Source of the DNA: Dehalococcoidales bacterium
GTDB taxonomy: Bacteria; Chloroflexota; Dehalococcoidia; Dehalococcoidales; UBA5760
Length of the DNA: 46,872 nucleotides
Direction of reading: 5' to 3'
NCBI GenBank assembly: GCA_021161775.1
Contig: JAGGZY010000050.1
Coordinates: 1 to 46,872, forward strand
Below are positions 24,813 to 33,645 of the stretch, in pieces. The position numbers were made by a program, and so were the translations under genes. Within the stretch, counting starts at the first letter, position 1. Every line of letters starts with the position of its first letter. Under the pieces are notes generated by a model, which was not told where the DNA came from, made no database searches, and saw only the letters and a list, made by a program, of their open reading frames with translations.

Positions 24813-26122
24813 CTCATCAGGAAATCGTCGTGTCCCTGGATAGGGTCAACACCAAAGCTCATTGTCTGGTTGGGGTGGTACTGGCTTTTCGCCCTCTCCA
24901 TCTCCCGCCAGAACTCCTGCTCCTCTGCTGAGCTATCCCCGGCGTACATTTTCAGTCGGCCCGAGTTAATCGCTGCCAGCAGGTTAAAACCGAGGGCTGA
25001 TTTTGACTGCGCTGTGAAGGTAAACGGCAACACCTTTGAACCCAGGGCTTGCCTGAGGAACGAGCTTACCGGTTGGCCCATCCCGGTAGCATCAACTACT
25101 ATCTTGCGACAGTGCCAGATATTTTTCAGAATGTCAATCAGCTGGGGATAAAGCTCGCTATATTTCTTCCCTGTCCACCAGTAGTGCTCCACAATATTAA
25201 TCGTGGGTTGCTTAATCAGCTCACTACAGCTGGAAAAGTTCAGTTCCCCGATAGTAACTACCGTAGCATCCCGACTGGATTGGGCTTTTCCTTCCTCAGT
25301 CTCCCCGGCAAGGTCAATACCGGCGAGGTAAATCTTGCCTGATTCAGGCTGGTGTTGCCGGGGATGCCGTCCGCTTAGCTGAGCCAGCTGCTGGTGGTTG
25401 AGGTAACCCCCGCCGCTATGGACAGGTAACAGTCGGTATTGGGTGAGGAAAAGGGGGTGGTTCTCCCCCAGCCGCTGACGCTCGGCATTAACATAACTCA
25501 GGTAATCAGGGTTATATTTGGCTACTGCCTGCCAGTCATAGCGGAAGTGACGCCTAATGCCGTCTTTTCTCTCCAGTTCCAGATTGGAATTCTTTATCTC
25601 TTCCAGCAAGGTTGAGCTATCCCAGGTGGTTCCGTAGTGAACGGTGGTAACATTGCTGGTAGCTCCCATCGGCTTGAACTCTTTATTATATTTTTCCCGA
25701 CTGACGTCCTGGGACTCGTCTATCTCGAGCAGTATATGTGCGGTGTTGCCGACTACATTGGCGGACTTATCTGCCGATAGAAAGATAGCCCTGGTATTTC
25801 CTAGCCTGATGATATAGCCCAGCTCGCTTACCCATAGTCCGTTAAAACCGGCGTCATTGAGTCGGTCCTTGAGCCTCATTATGGAGATAACGGTCTGTGG
25901 CTTAAAGGTGGGGGAGCACTTGATTAGATTTTGGGGCTTGGTCATATACAGGGTAAGAAGTAGCAGTTCCAGCTGAGCCGAGAGCTCATTCTTGCCCCCC
26001 TGTCGGGCAATCTCTACGGAGAAGGTGAGCCCCTTCCTGCTGAAGATACTGTCGAGTATCGCCAGCGCCACCTCTTTTTGATAGGGCCTGAGTCGGTTGA
26101 TTGAAGATGAGGGGTTAGTCAC
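24752..26122 (-). CDS. Phage terminase large subunit
   Basis: Walker A-like ARQGGKNE, Walker B-like HILLEIDESQD, nuclease-type YLAGIDLAGE / KIVVDATGMGQP / DDFLMSLALL. Start re-placed to GTG 26122 (VTNPSSSINRLRPYQ). Confidence 0.9.
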   Translation of the reverse strand: MTNPSSSINRLRPYQKEVALAILDSIFSRKGLTFSVEIARQGGKNELSAQLELLLLTLYMTKPQNLIKCSPTFKPQTVISIMRLKDRLNDAGFNGLWVSELGYIIRLGNTRAIFLSADKSANVVGNTAHILLEIDESQDVSREKYNKEFKPMGATSNVTTVHYGTTWDSSTLLEEIKNSNLELERKDGIRRHFRYDWQAVAKYNPDYLSYVNAERQRLGENHPLFLTQYRLLPVHSGGGYLNHQQLAQLSGRHPRQHQPESGKIYLAGIDLAGETEEGKAQSSRDATVVTIGELNFSSCSELIKQPTINIVEHYWWTGKKYSELYPQLIDILKNIWHCRKIVVDATGMGQPVSSFLRQALGSKVLPFTFTAQSKSALGFNLLAAINSGRLKMYAGDSSAEEQEFWREMERAKSQYHPNQTMSFGVDPIQGHDDFLMSLALLVKAATQYSPRNAKGS

Positions 26123-26132
26123 TATTTGCCTG

Positions 26133-26501
26133 CTATTTGATAATATTAGTCCCGATACCGAGCCCCAGTGGCAGGGCAATATCCCTGAGGACGTTACCTA
26201 CTGCCTCCTTGAGCCCCTTCTTATCGTTCTTACTGATGTTGTACCTCGTCCCCACCAGTCGGGACAGGGTAGTGATTGCCTGCATAATGAGATTGATGTT
26301 ATCCGGGTCGTGGGTGATGAGGGACTTTATCTTGACCCTCAGCAGGGCAATTTCATCATCAATACCCTCTACCTTGGTGGCTAACTCAAAGTCTCGTTGT
26401 TCGGTTTCGTCAAGGACCTTGGAGTAAAAGCCGTGCTTTCTGGCGTACTGATTACCCTTGGGAGCGCCCCGTTTATTCTCGGTTTTAATGGTTGACTTCA
26501 T
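26133..26501 (-). CDS. Putative terminase small-subunit-like protein
   Basis: MKSTIKTENKRGAPKGNQYARKHGFYSKVLDETE..., phage-type opening, immediately upstream of terL. Start re-placed from 26540 to 26501. Confidence 0.6.
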   Translation of the reverse strand: MKSTIKTENKRGAPKGNQYARKHGFYSKVLDETEQRDFELATKVEGIDDEIALLRVKIKSLITHDPDNINLIMQAITTLSRLVGTRYNISKNDKKGLKEAVGNVLRDIALPLGLGIGTNIIK

Positions 26502-26542
26502 CTTGGTGCTGACTCCTGAACTGGCTAGCTGGAATTTCATAA

Positions 26543-26558
26543 TAGCACAAATGTTCTA
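26543..26558. promoter_or_regulatory. LexA-like near-palindrome, terminase operon
   Basis: TAGCACAAATGTTCTA; 15/16 identical to 17771-17786. Confidence 0.6.
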
Positions 26559-26646
26559 GGCAATCTAGCCGGGTTTGTCATATTTTGTCGAGACTGGCTA
26601 AATTGATATTGTGGCACGGTCATTATAGAATGGGGTGGAGTTAGTG

Positions 26647-27342
26647 ATGGGAGTTACCAAGCAGTTATATCAGTTGCAGGAGGTAGATTCAGGGCTGGAG
26701 TCTGGGACGCAGGCGCTAAGTCAGATAATCAGTCGTCTTGGGGAGAATCAGGCGGTGAGCAATGCCCGTAGTAAGCTGGCTTCGGAACAGCAGGGATTGG
26801 AAGAGTTAAAACATCAGCAACATTCCTTGGAGTGGGAGATAGATGATGTTGTTGCCAAGCTAATTACCGCTGAGGAGGAGCTATACAGTGGGCGTATAGC
26901 TAACCCTAAAGAGCTGGCTAATCTTCAGCGTGAGATTGATGGGCTTAAGCTTAAGCGTTGCCAGCTAGAGGATAAGGTGCTGGAGGTAATGGAGCAGGTT
27001 GAGACGAACTCAGCTACGGTTAGTCGTCTGACCAATGAACTGGAAACACTGGAGGAGGACTGGCGGAGCCAACAACAGCAGCTTGCTGCGGATAGGGAGC
27101 GGCTAGAGGCTACTCTGTCTGAGCTTAAACATAAGCGGGAGCTACTGTCGGCGGGGATTGTGTCTCAAGCAGTTGAGCTATACGATGAGCTTAAGAGGCA
27201 GAAGGGAACCGCGGTGGCTAAGGTAGAGCAGGGGATATGTCAGGGCTGTCGGATATCACTATCAGGAGCGGAGCTACAGCGAGCCAGGGGAGACCGTTTA
27301 AGTCAGTGCAGTAACTGCGGGCGTATCCTGTTTCTGGAGTGA
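26647..27342 (+). CDS. C4-type zinc-ribbon coiled-coil protein (DUF164-like)
   Basis: Long coiled coil followed by CQGCRISLS...CSNCGRILFLE. Start re-placed to ATG 26647. Confidence 0.88.
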   Translation: MGVTKQLYQLQEVDSGLESGTQALSQIISRLGENQAVSNARSKLASEQQGLEELKHQQHSLEWEIDDVVAKLITAEEELYSGRIANPKELANLQREIDGLKLKRCQLEDKVLEVMEQVETNSATVSRLTNELETLEEDWRSQQQQLAADRERLEATLSELKHKRELLSAGIVSQAVELYDELKRQKGTAVAKVEQGICQGCRISLSGAELQRARGDRLSQCSNCGRILFLE

Positions 27343-27372
27343 AACCACCAGATTGATAATTTTAGGGGGTAG

Positions 27373-27783
27373 ATGAAGCTAACCAGGGTGATAATCCACG
27401 CTGATGGTGCCTCGCGGGGTAACCCGGGGCTGGCGGCTATCGGAGCGACGCTAAAGGATGAGGGGGGGCGGGTTCTGGCAGCTATTTCGCAGCGGATTGG
27501 GCGAGCGACCAATAATCAGGCGGAATACCAAGCGCTAATTGCCGCTCTGGAAAAGGCTATCAGTCTGGGAGCTAGTGAGGTTGATATATATTTAGACTCG
27601 GAACTGGTCGTCAGACAGCTAACTGGTCGGTATCGGGTGAAGAGTGTGGTACTTAAGCCGCTGTACCGACAGGTAAAGGGGTTACAGGGCCAGTTGGTGG
27701 GATTTACTATTACCCACATCCCCCGTCAGCAGAATGCCGAGGCAGATAATCTGGCGAATTTAGCCTTCACAGGACCTGGTTGA
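27373..27783 (+). CDS. Ribonuclease H-like (RNase HI family)
   Basis: IIHADGASRGNPGLAAIGATL, NNQAEYQALIAALEKA, DSELVVRQLTG, RQQNAEADNLANLA. Confidence 0.93.
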   Translation: MKLTRVIIHADGASRGNPGLAAIGATLKDEGGRVLAAISQRIGRATNNQAEYQALIAALEKAISLGASEVDIYLDSELVVRQLTGRYRVKSVVLKPLYRQVKGLQGQLVGFTITHIPRQQNAEADNLANLAFTGPG

Positions 27784-27816
27784 CTTTGATGCCCTCGGCA
27801 TTTAGTATAAAAATAG

Positions 27817-28170
27817 GTCAAGTAGACCGGGTGACCGCCCGCCTCAGGTGGGAGGAAAGTCCGAGCTCCACCGGGCAGGATGCTGGGTAACGCCCAGGGG
27901 GGGTGACCCTACGGCTAGTGCCACAGAAACATACCGCCTGGCGGTTAAGTCGGGTAAGGGTGAAATGGTGAGGTAAGAGCTTACCAGCGGCCGGGTGACC
28001 GGTCGGCTGGGTAAACCCCATCCGGAGCAAGACCAAACAGAGGGACCCAAGGACGCCCGGCCTGTCCCCGGGTAGGTCGCTTGACCCTGGTGGTAACGCC
28101 AGGGCTAGATAGATGGTCACCGCTTCGATTATTCGGAGTACAGAACTCGGCTTACAGGTCTACTTGGCCC
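27817..28170 (+). ncRNA. rnpB: RNase P RNA, bacterial class A
   Basis: GAGGAAAGTCCGAGCTCC, CCACAGAAACATACCGCC, GGGTAAGGGTGAAATGGTGAGGTAAGAGCTTACCAG, AGACCAAACAGAGGG, TAGATAGATGGTCACCG, ACAGAACTCGGCTTACAG; terminal helix AAGTAGACC/GGTCTACTT. Confidence 0.96.
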
Positions 28171-28228
28171 AGTTAGTCGTCCCTTACCGTGACCAAAGGT
28201 GGTATAATTTTGGGTTGATCTTACAATT

Positions 28229-30346
28229 ATGAAGGAGAGGTTAAAGTTGGGCGAAACAAATTTTGAGTATCTGTTTAAACCAAGGTCAGTAGCAGTTATC
28301 GGGGCGTCTAACAAGGAAGGTAAGATTGGTTATTCGGTGCTTAAGGGTCTGATTTCAGGGAATTACCAGGGTAAAATTTACCCGGTTAATGTTAATGAAT
28401 CCGAGGTTCAGGGCCTAAAAGCCTATAAATCTATTTCGGATGTCCCCGATGATAACATTGATATTGCCGTGTTTGCCATCCCGGCGAAGTTCTGTATTAA
28501 GGTGGCTGAGGAGTGTGGCCAGAAGGGGGTGAGGTTTGGCGCTGTAATTACCTCTGGTTTTAGTGAAGTAGGTAATGTGGAAGCCGAAAGAGGGCTTGTC
28601 GAGGTAGCGAATAGGTACGGCATGAGGATTATTGGGCCTAACATCATGGGGGTACTTAGCAATCCGGTGAAGTGTAATGCCTCTTTTTGCCCGGTGTTAC
28701 CCTATCCGGGGAAGATAGCCCTTATCTCTCAGAGTGGTGCCATGGCGGTAGCCGCAGATATGAAGGCCTGGCTGGAGAAAATCGGCTTTTCCTATCTAAT
28801 CAGTGTCGGTAATATGGCTGATGTTCAGTTTGATGAGTTAATTGATTATCTGGATACCGACCCTGATGTTGATGCTATTAGTCTGTATATTGAAGGGTTG
28901 AAGGATGGTCGTAATTTTATGAAGGCGGCGAGGCGTTGTCGCAAGCCTATTGTGGCGCTAAAGGGGGGGGTGTCGGCTCGAGGCGTTCAGGCGGCGGCGT
29001 CGCATACTGGCTCCCTTGCCGGTATTGGTAAGGTGTTTGAGGCGGCTATCAAACAGTGTGGGATACTCAAAGCGGACAATCTCGATATGCTGTTCGCTCG
29101 TTCCAAGGCATTAGCTGCTCAGCCAGCTCCATCGGGGGACAATATTCTTATCATTACTAACGGGGGTGGGGTTGGGGTGCTCGCTACTGATGCCTTGGAG
29201 TTATACGGGATTCCGTTAAAGGCAGCTCCGGAGGATGTCCAGCAGGAGATGAGGAAGTATATGCCCTCCTTCGGCAGTCTGGGTAATCCAATAGATATGA
29301 CCGGGATGGCAGCAGCTCAGACCTATGGTGATGCCGTAAGAGCGGCCTTGGAACAGGATTGGGTAGATGCGCTAATAGTGCTTTATTCCCAACCAGCGAC
29401 AACCGACCCGGTAGAGATATTTGATGCGGTGGCTCAGGCGATTGAGGATTCTAAAGTTACCACTAAGCCAGTGGTCGTTGGTTTGGTGGGTGGAAAACGA
29501 TGTAATGAGGCAGTAGTTAAGCTCACCCAGCAGGGTATCCCGTCTTATGACAGTGTGGAGGTAGCCGCCAACGCTATGGCCGCCCTGTGTGAGTTTACCC
29601 GGTTTGAGCAATTCCAGAACGCCGAATTTGTTCCCTATACTGATGTCGATAAGGATACGGTCAGGAAGCTCATTGACCATGTAAGGGCTGAGGGAAAAGG
29701 GGCGCTCAATGAGCTGGAGTCAAAGGAGGCGATGGCGGCTTATGGATTAGATGTGGTGACTACCCGTCTAGCCAAAACCGAAGATGAGGCAGTGAAGCTG
29801 GCGGGCCAAATTGGCTATCCGGTGGTTATGAAGATAGTCTCTCCCGATATTCTACATAAGAGCGATGCTGATGGAGTAAAGGTGGGCATAAAGGATGAAG
29901 CGAAGCTCAGGGCGACCTATAGTGAGATTATACAGAATGCCAGAAGATACAATTCCACGGCTGAAATTCTGGGTATCGCTATCCAGGAGATGGCGCCGGT
30001 AGGTACTGAGGTTATCGTTGGTTCGACGACCGATTCTGCCTTTGGGCCGGTGATGATGTTTGGCTTGGGGGGTATTTTTGTCGAGGTGCTAAAGGATGTT
30101 GTCTTCCGGGTAGCTCCAGTAAGCCAAGAGACTGCCCTGAAGATGATGGAGGAGATTAAATCCTATCCCATACTGACTGGAATTCGTGGAGAATCTCCCA
30201 GAGATGTAGCGGTGATGGCGGAGATGATAAGCCGGATGAGCCAGTTGGTATATGATTTCGATGAAATTAAGGAATCAGATGCTAATCCCATTTTCCTATA
30301 CCAGAAGGGCGGTAAGATAGTTGATGCCCGCATTATCCTGAAGTAA
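28229..30346 (+). CDS. ADP-forming acetate/acyl-CoA synthetase (fused alpha-beta)
   Basis: FEYLFKPRSVAVIGASNKEGKIGYSVLKGL, GKIALISQSGAMAVA, AAASHTGSLAG; C-terminal ATP-grasp (VGYPVVMKIVSPDILHKSDADGVKVG-type, EMAPVGTEVIVG). Confidence 0.95.
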   Translation: MKERLKLGETNFEYLFKPRSVAVIGASNKEGKIGYSVLKGLISGNYQGKIYPVNVNESEVQGLKAYKSISDVPDDNIDIAVFAIPAKFCIKVAEECGQKGVRFGAVITSGFSEVGNVEAERGLVEVANRYGMRIIGPNIMGVLSNPVKCNASFCPVLPYPGKIALISQSGAMAVAADMKAWLEKIGFSYLISVGNMADVQFDELIDYLDTDPDVDAISLYIEGLKDGRNFMKAARRCRKPIVALKGGVSARGVQAAASHTGSLAGIGKVFEAAIKQCGILKADNLDMLFARSKALAAQPAPSGDNILIITNGGGVGVLATDALELYGIPLKAAPEDVQQEMRKYMPSFGSLGNPIDMTGMAAAQTYGDAVRAALEQDWVDALIVLYSQPATTDPVEIFDAVAQAIEDSKVTTKPVVVGLVGGKRCNEAVVKLTQQGIPSYDSVEVAANAMAALCEFTRFEQFQNAEFVPYTDVDKDTVRKLIDHVRAEGKGALNELESKEAMAAYGLDVVTTRLAKTEDEAVKLAGQIGYPVVMKIVSPDILHKSDADGVKVGIKDEAKLRATYSEIIQNARRYNSTAEILGIAIQEMAPVGTEVIVGSTTDSAFGPVMMFGLGGIFVEVLKDVVFRVAPVSQETALKMMEEIKSYPILTGIRGESPRDVAVMAEMISRMSQLVYDFDEIKESDANPIFLYQKGGKIVDARIILK

Positions 30347-30359
30347 TCGCTATATAATT

Positions 30360-31138
30360 TTAAACTTTAGGAGCTATGGGGTCAGTAATAGCTTCGCTGT
30401 CGTCCCACTGGGTAACCTGGGTTGTCCAGAGGTGACTTAATGTTGTTTTCAGGATAGCCTGGCGTGGTTCAGGTATGGTAAGTAGTAGCTTTAGCTGGCG
30501 GCGGTCAAACTGGTGGAGGAAGGGACATCGTTTCTGGAAATGGCTGATGGTGGTTCGAGCGCCTCCATATACTATGTAGTCCAGTGTCTTTGCCTGAGGC
30601 TCAAGTTGCTGGCGGGCATGATTACATACCCGAATAAAGAAGGCTTCTATCTGCTTGTCGCGGTGTCGCGCGAAGCGCCGCTCTGAGGAACCGCCCTGAC
30701 GGTGGCGAGAGTGGATAAGACCGGTGCCGACCTTACTGGTGATGAGTTTTTCCCCTTCACTGATGCCGATAGCGTAGGCGCCCAGTCGTATCAACACCAG
30801 GGCTATCCGAAGATTGCTCTGGAGCTGGTGGCATACCGGCTGGGTATCGTAGCCGTGGGTCAAATATTTTTCGGTAACGGGAAACGGGGGCAGTATCAGG
30901 TACCCTCGTGACTGCCCCCAGAAGAGAACACCCCGGTCGCTGAGGTAGCGGTAGTCTGAGCTAAATCGGCAGCGATAGCTGGGGCGTTAACCACTTTAGC
31001 TATCCAGCTCTGGCTATCTGGAGTAGATAGCCCTGAGGGCAGATATAGGGTTACGGCATCTTCTGGGGTTGATTCCAGTTTGTCTAGAAGTTCCAGCATC
31101 CCTGAGCGACTAAGTGAAAAGTGCCTTGATATCAACAT
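30360..31138 (-). pseudogene. VLRF1/eRF1-like release-factor-family gene split by a -1 frameshift near 30930-30940
   Basis: ORF 30896-31138 and the frame covering about 30360-30986 read as one protein: WIAKVVNAPAIAADL... then GVLFWGQSRGYLILPPFPVTEKYLTHGYDTQP...LGAYAIGISEGEKLITSKVGTGLIHSRHRQGGSSERRFARHRDKQ. Confidence 0.6.
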
Positions 31139-31141
31139 AAA

Positions 31142-33502
31142 CTATAGCCTGACAATAGTAACGCCGTCGCCTCCCTCCCCCCTCTCCCCGGGGCGGAAGG
31201 ATTTAACCAGGGGGTGAGACGTCAGAGAATCCCTGACGATGCTACGCACCGTACCGGTAGCCATACCGTGAACAATACAGATCTCACCCAGGTTAGCCAG
31301 TGAGGCATTATTAAGGTAGCTATCCAGCGCCGGGGCTACCTCATCGGCTCGCTTACCTCGCAGGTCGAGCTTAGCTGACACCACTTGCCTAGTTATCTGT
31401 CGGGTTATCGGTGTAGGTTTGGCAGCTTCGCTAAGGGTAGGGGTTATCTTTTCTATCCGGTTGAGGCTAAGGCTAAACCGGGTTGATCCCGATTGAACCT
31501 CAACCTCGCCGGTTGTCTCTGATACTGTAAGCACCTTTACCTGAAGGCCAGCTTCCTTGAGCCAGACGATGTCCCCGACCTTAATCGACTTGCTTATCTC
31601 TTTGGTTTCTACATCTTTTACATCTGGTTTGGGCTTCCAGGCTTGGCTATTTAGCTTTTCCCGCACTACCTCAAGCGCTCTTCGGGTTTGCTCTACCCTC
31701 TCCCGTGATTTCTGCTGGCGTAGCTCGGCGGCCGCCTGTCGGATTTCCTGCTGTAACTGGGATGCCTCACGCGCAATCTCGTCCCGGGTCTGTTGAATGA
31801 CCTGCTGTCTCTCGATAGATAGCTGGTGGAGCTCAGCACTCAGCTCGGCATTATGTTTCTCGGCTTGGGACTTTCCTTTTTCCAACTCACCGCGCAGGGT
31901 CTCCAGTTTTTTCTTCTCCTCAGCAAGGTCAGTAATCAGGGTGGCTAGCTTTCTGGTATCGGTAGTTATCATTTCTCTAGCGCCGGTGATAATCTCGGGG
32001 GGAAGTCCAAGACGAGCGGCGGTCGCTAGGGCATTACTACCCCCGGGAATGCCCACCGTTAGGTGATAGGTCGGGGTTAAGGTCGCGGCGTCGAAATCGA
32101 GGGAGGCATTCTGGAGTCCCGGGGTAATGTGGGCGAATGCCTTTAGCTCACCATAGTGGGTAGTGGCGATGGTCATTATTCCTCGCTGGCGAAAATAGTT
32201 CAGGGTAGAGCAAGCCAGGGCAGAACCCTCGGCGGGGTCGGTGCTGGTGCCCAGTTCATCGAGAAGCACCAGACTTTCGGGGGTGGCATTTCCGGTGATG
32301 TGGATAATGTTACCAGTGTGCCAGCTAAAGGTGGACAGGGTTTGCTCAATGCTCTGTTCATCACCAATATCGGCGAAGATATTGTCAAAGACCGGCAGGC
32401 AGCTATCGGGTGATGCCGGGATAGGCAGTCCTGCCTGAGTCATCAGACTGAGTAAGCCGATGGTCTTCAGAGTAACCGTTTTACCACCGGTATTAGGCCC
32501 GGTGATGACCAGAATGGAGAAATCCCGACCTATCTCTACTGACAGGGGTACTGCTTGATTGCCGAGCAGGGGGTGTCGGGCGTGGATAAGCTTAAGCACC
32601 CTAGCCTGACTCCCCGGAGCAATCAGGCTGACTTCAGTGGCGTTTACCTGTCGGGCATATTTTGCCTTGGCTAGAGCTAGGTCTAGTGTGGCGCTGAGGG
32701 CGATGTTAGCCGAGATTTCTGCCTGTTGGTCACCAACCTTGCCGCTGAGGGCGCAGAGTATCCGGTCTATTTCGTGCTTTTCTTCCGTAATTAGCTGGCG
32801 AAGCTCGTTGCCCAGCTCTACTACTTCCCACGGCTCAACAAATACCGTTGCCCCGGTGTTAGATACATCATGGATGATGCCAGTTATCTCTTTGCGGGCT
32901 GCTGACTTAATCGGGATAACATACCTGCCTTCCCGCTCGGTAATAACTGGTTCCTGAATAGCCTGCCGTGCCAGTGCTGACCGGATAATGGTATCCATAC
33001 GGTGGAGTAGCTGGTGGCGTTGTTCCCTGAGCTGATGCCGGATGCTGGTTAGTTTAGCTGAGGCTGAATCCAGTAGTTCGCCATCAGGGGCGATACATTT
33101 GGCAATAGCTCTTTCCAGCTGGGGCAGTTGGCTAATACCACCAGCAATATCCCAGAGCCGGGGGAGTTCAGTACTAAACTGGCTAAGGTTATGGCGTAAC
33201 TGACGGGTGGCGGCTAGGGTTTGTTGAATCTTGACCAAGACTGGCGGCTCAAGGGTCTTGCCCCGTCCCGCGGTATTTACTGCCTCCCGAATATCAGTGA
33301 TGCTACCAATGGAGAAGTCGGCTTCCCGTGCCAGTAGGTAACGTGCCTCCGCCGATTGGTTGAGTAGTAGCAGGATAGATTCGTAGTCGGAGATAGGCTG
33401 AAGGTTGGTAGCTAACTCATGACTGGCGGAGAAAGAGGTAAACCCGGCGATTATCTCCTGTATCCGGCTAAACTCCAGTATTTCCTGACCCTTATTATCC
33501 AC
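31142..33502 (-). CDS. mutS2: Endonuclease/ribosome-rescue factor MutS2 (RqcU)
   Basis: VITGPNTGGKTVTLKTIGLLSLMTQAGLPIPA, LLDELGTSTDPAEGSALACSTL, C-terminal Smr domain (LDLRGKRADEVAPALDSYLNNASLANLGEICIVHGMATGTVR). Confidence 0.96.
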   Translation of the reverse strand: MDNKGQEILEFSRIQEIIAGFTSFSASHELATNLQPISDYESILLLLNQSAEARYLLAREADFSIGSITDIREAVNTAGRGKTLEPPVLVKIQQTLAATRQLRHNLSQFSTELPRLWDIAGGISQLPQLERAIAKCIAPDGELLDSASAKLTSIRHQLREQRHQLLHRMDTIIRSALARQAIQEPVITEREGRYVIPIKSAARKEITGIIHDVSNTGATVFVEPWEVVELGNELRQLITEEKHEIDRILCALSGKVGDQQAEISANIALSATLDLALAKAKYARQVNATEVSLIAPGSQARVLKLIHARHPLLGNQAVPLSVEIGRDFSILVITGPNTGGKTVTLKTIGLLSLMTQAGLPIPASPDSCLPVFDNIFADIGDEQSIEQTLSTFSWHTGNIIHITGNATPESLVLLDELGTSTDPAEGSALACSTLNYFRQRGIMTIATTHYGELKAFAHITPGLQNASLDFDAATLTPTYHLTVGIPGGSNALATAARLGLPPEIITGAREMITTDTRKLATLITDLAEEKKKLETLRGELEKGKSQAEKHNAELSAELHQLSIERQQVIQQTRDEIAREASQLQQEIRQAAAELRQQKSRERVEQTRRALEVVREKLNSQAWKPKPDVKDVETKEISKSIKVGDIVWLKEAGLQVKVLTVSETTGEVEVQSGSTRFSLSLNRIEKITPTLSEAAKPTPITRQITRQVVSAKLDLRGKRADEVAPALDSYLNNASLANLGEICIVHGMATGTVRSIVRDSLTSHPLVKSFRPGERGEGGDGVTIVRL

Positions 33503-33645
33503 GAAACCCCTCAGGCTTACCAGTATATCGTATTATATTGTATCACCAAAGGTGGCTAAGCTGAACCGGATTAATGTTGCTCATTAGATTAGCCTCGGTT
33601 ATAATTTTAGTTAGGCAGCGACCGGTCTGGTGGTGAAATACCTTA

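Noticed and set aside
27818-28120. Minus-strand ORFs in the track (27818-28120, 27844-28050)
   Set aside because: They lie entirely within the RNase P RNA gene.
29811-29830. GGCCAAATTGGC resembling the XRE operator
   Set aside because: Inside the coding sequence of the ADP-forming synthetase and only a partial match; probably chance.
31557-32957. Plus-strand ORFs over mutS2
   Set aside because: Antisense Ser/Leu-rich shadows of mutS2 codons.
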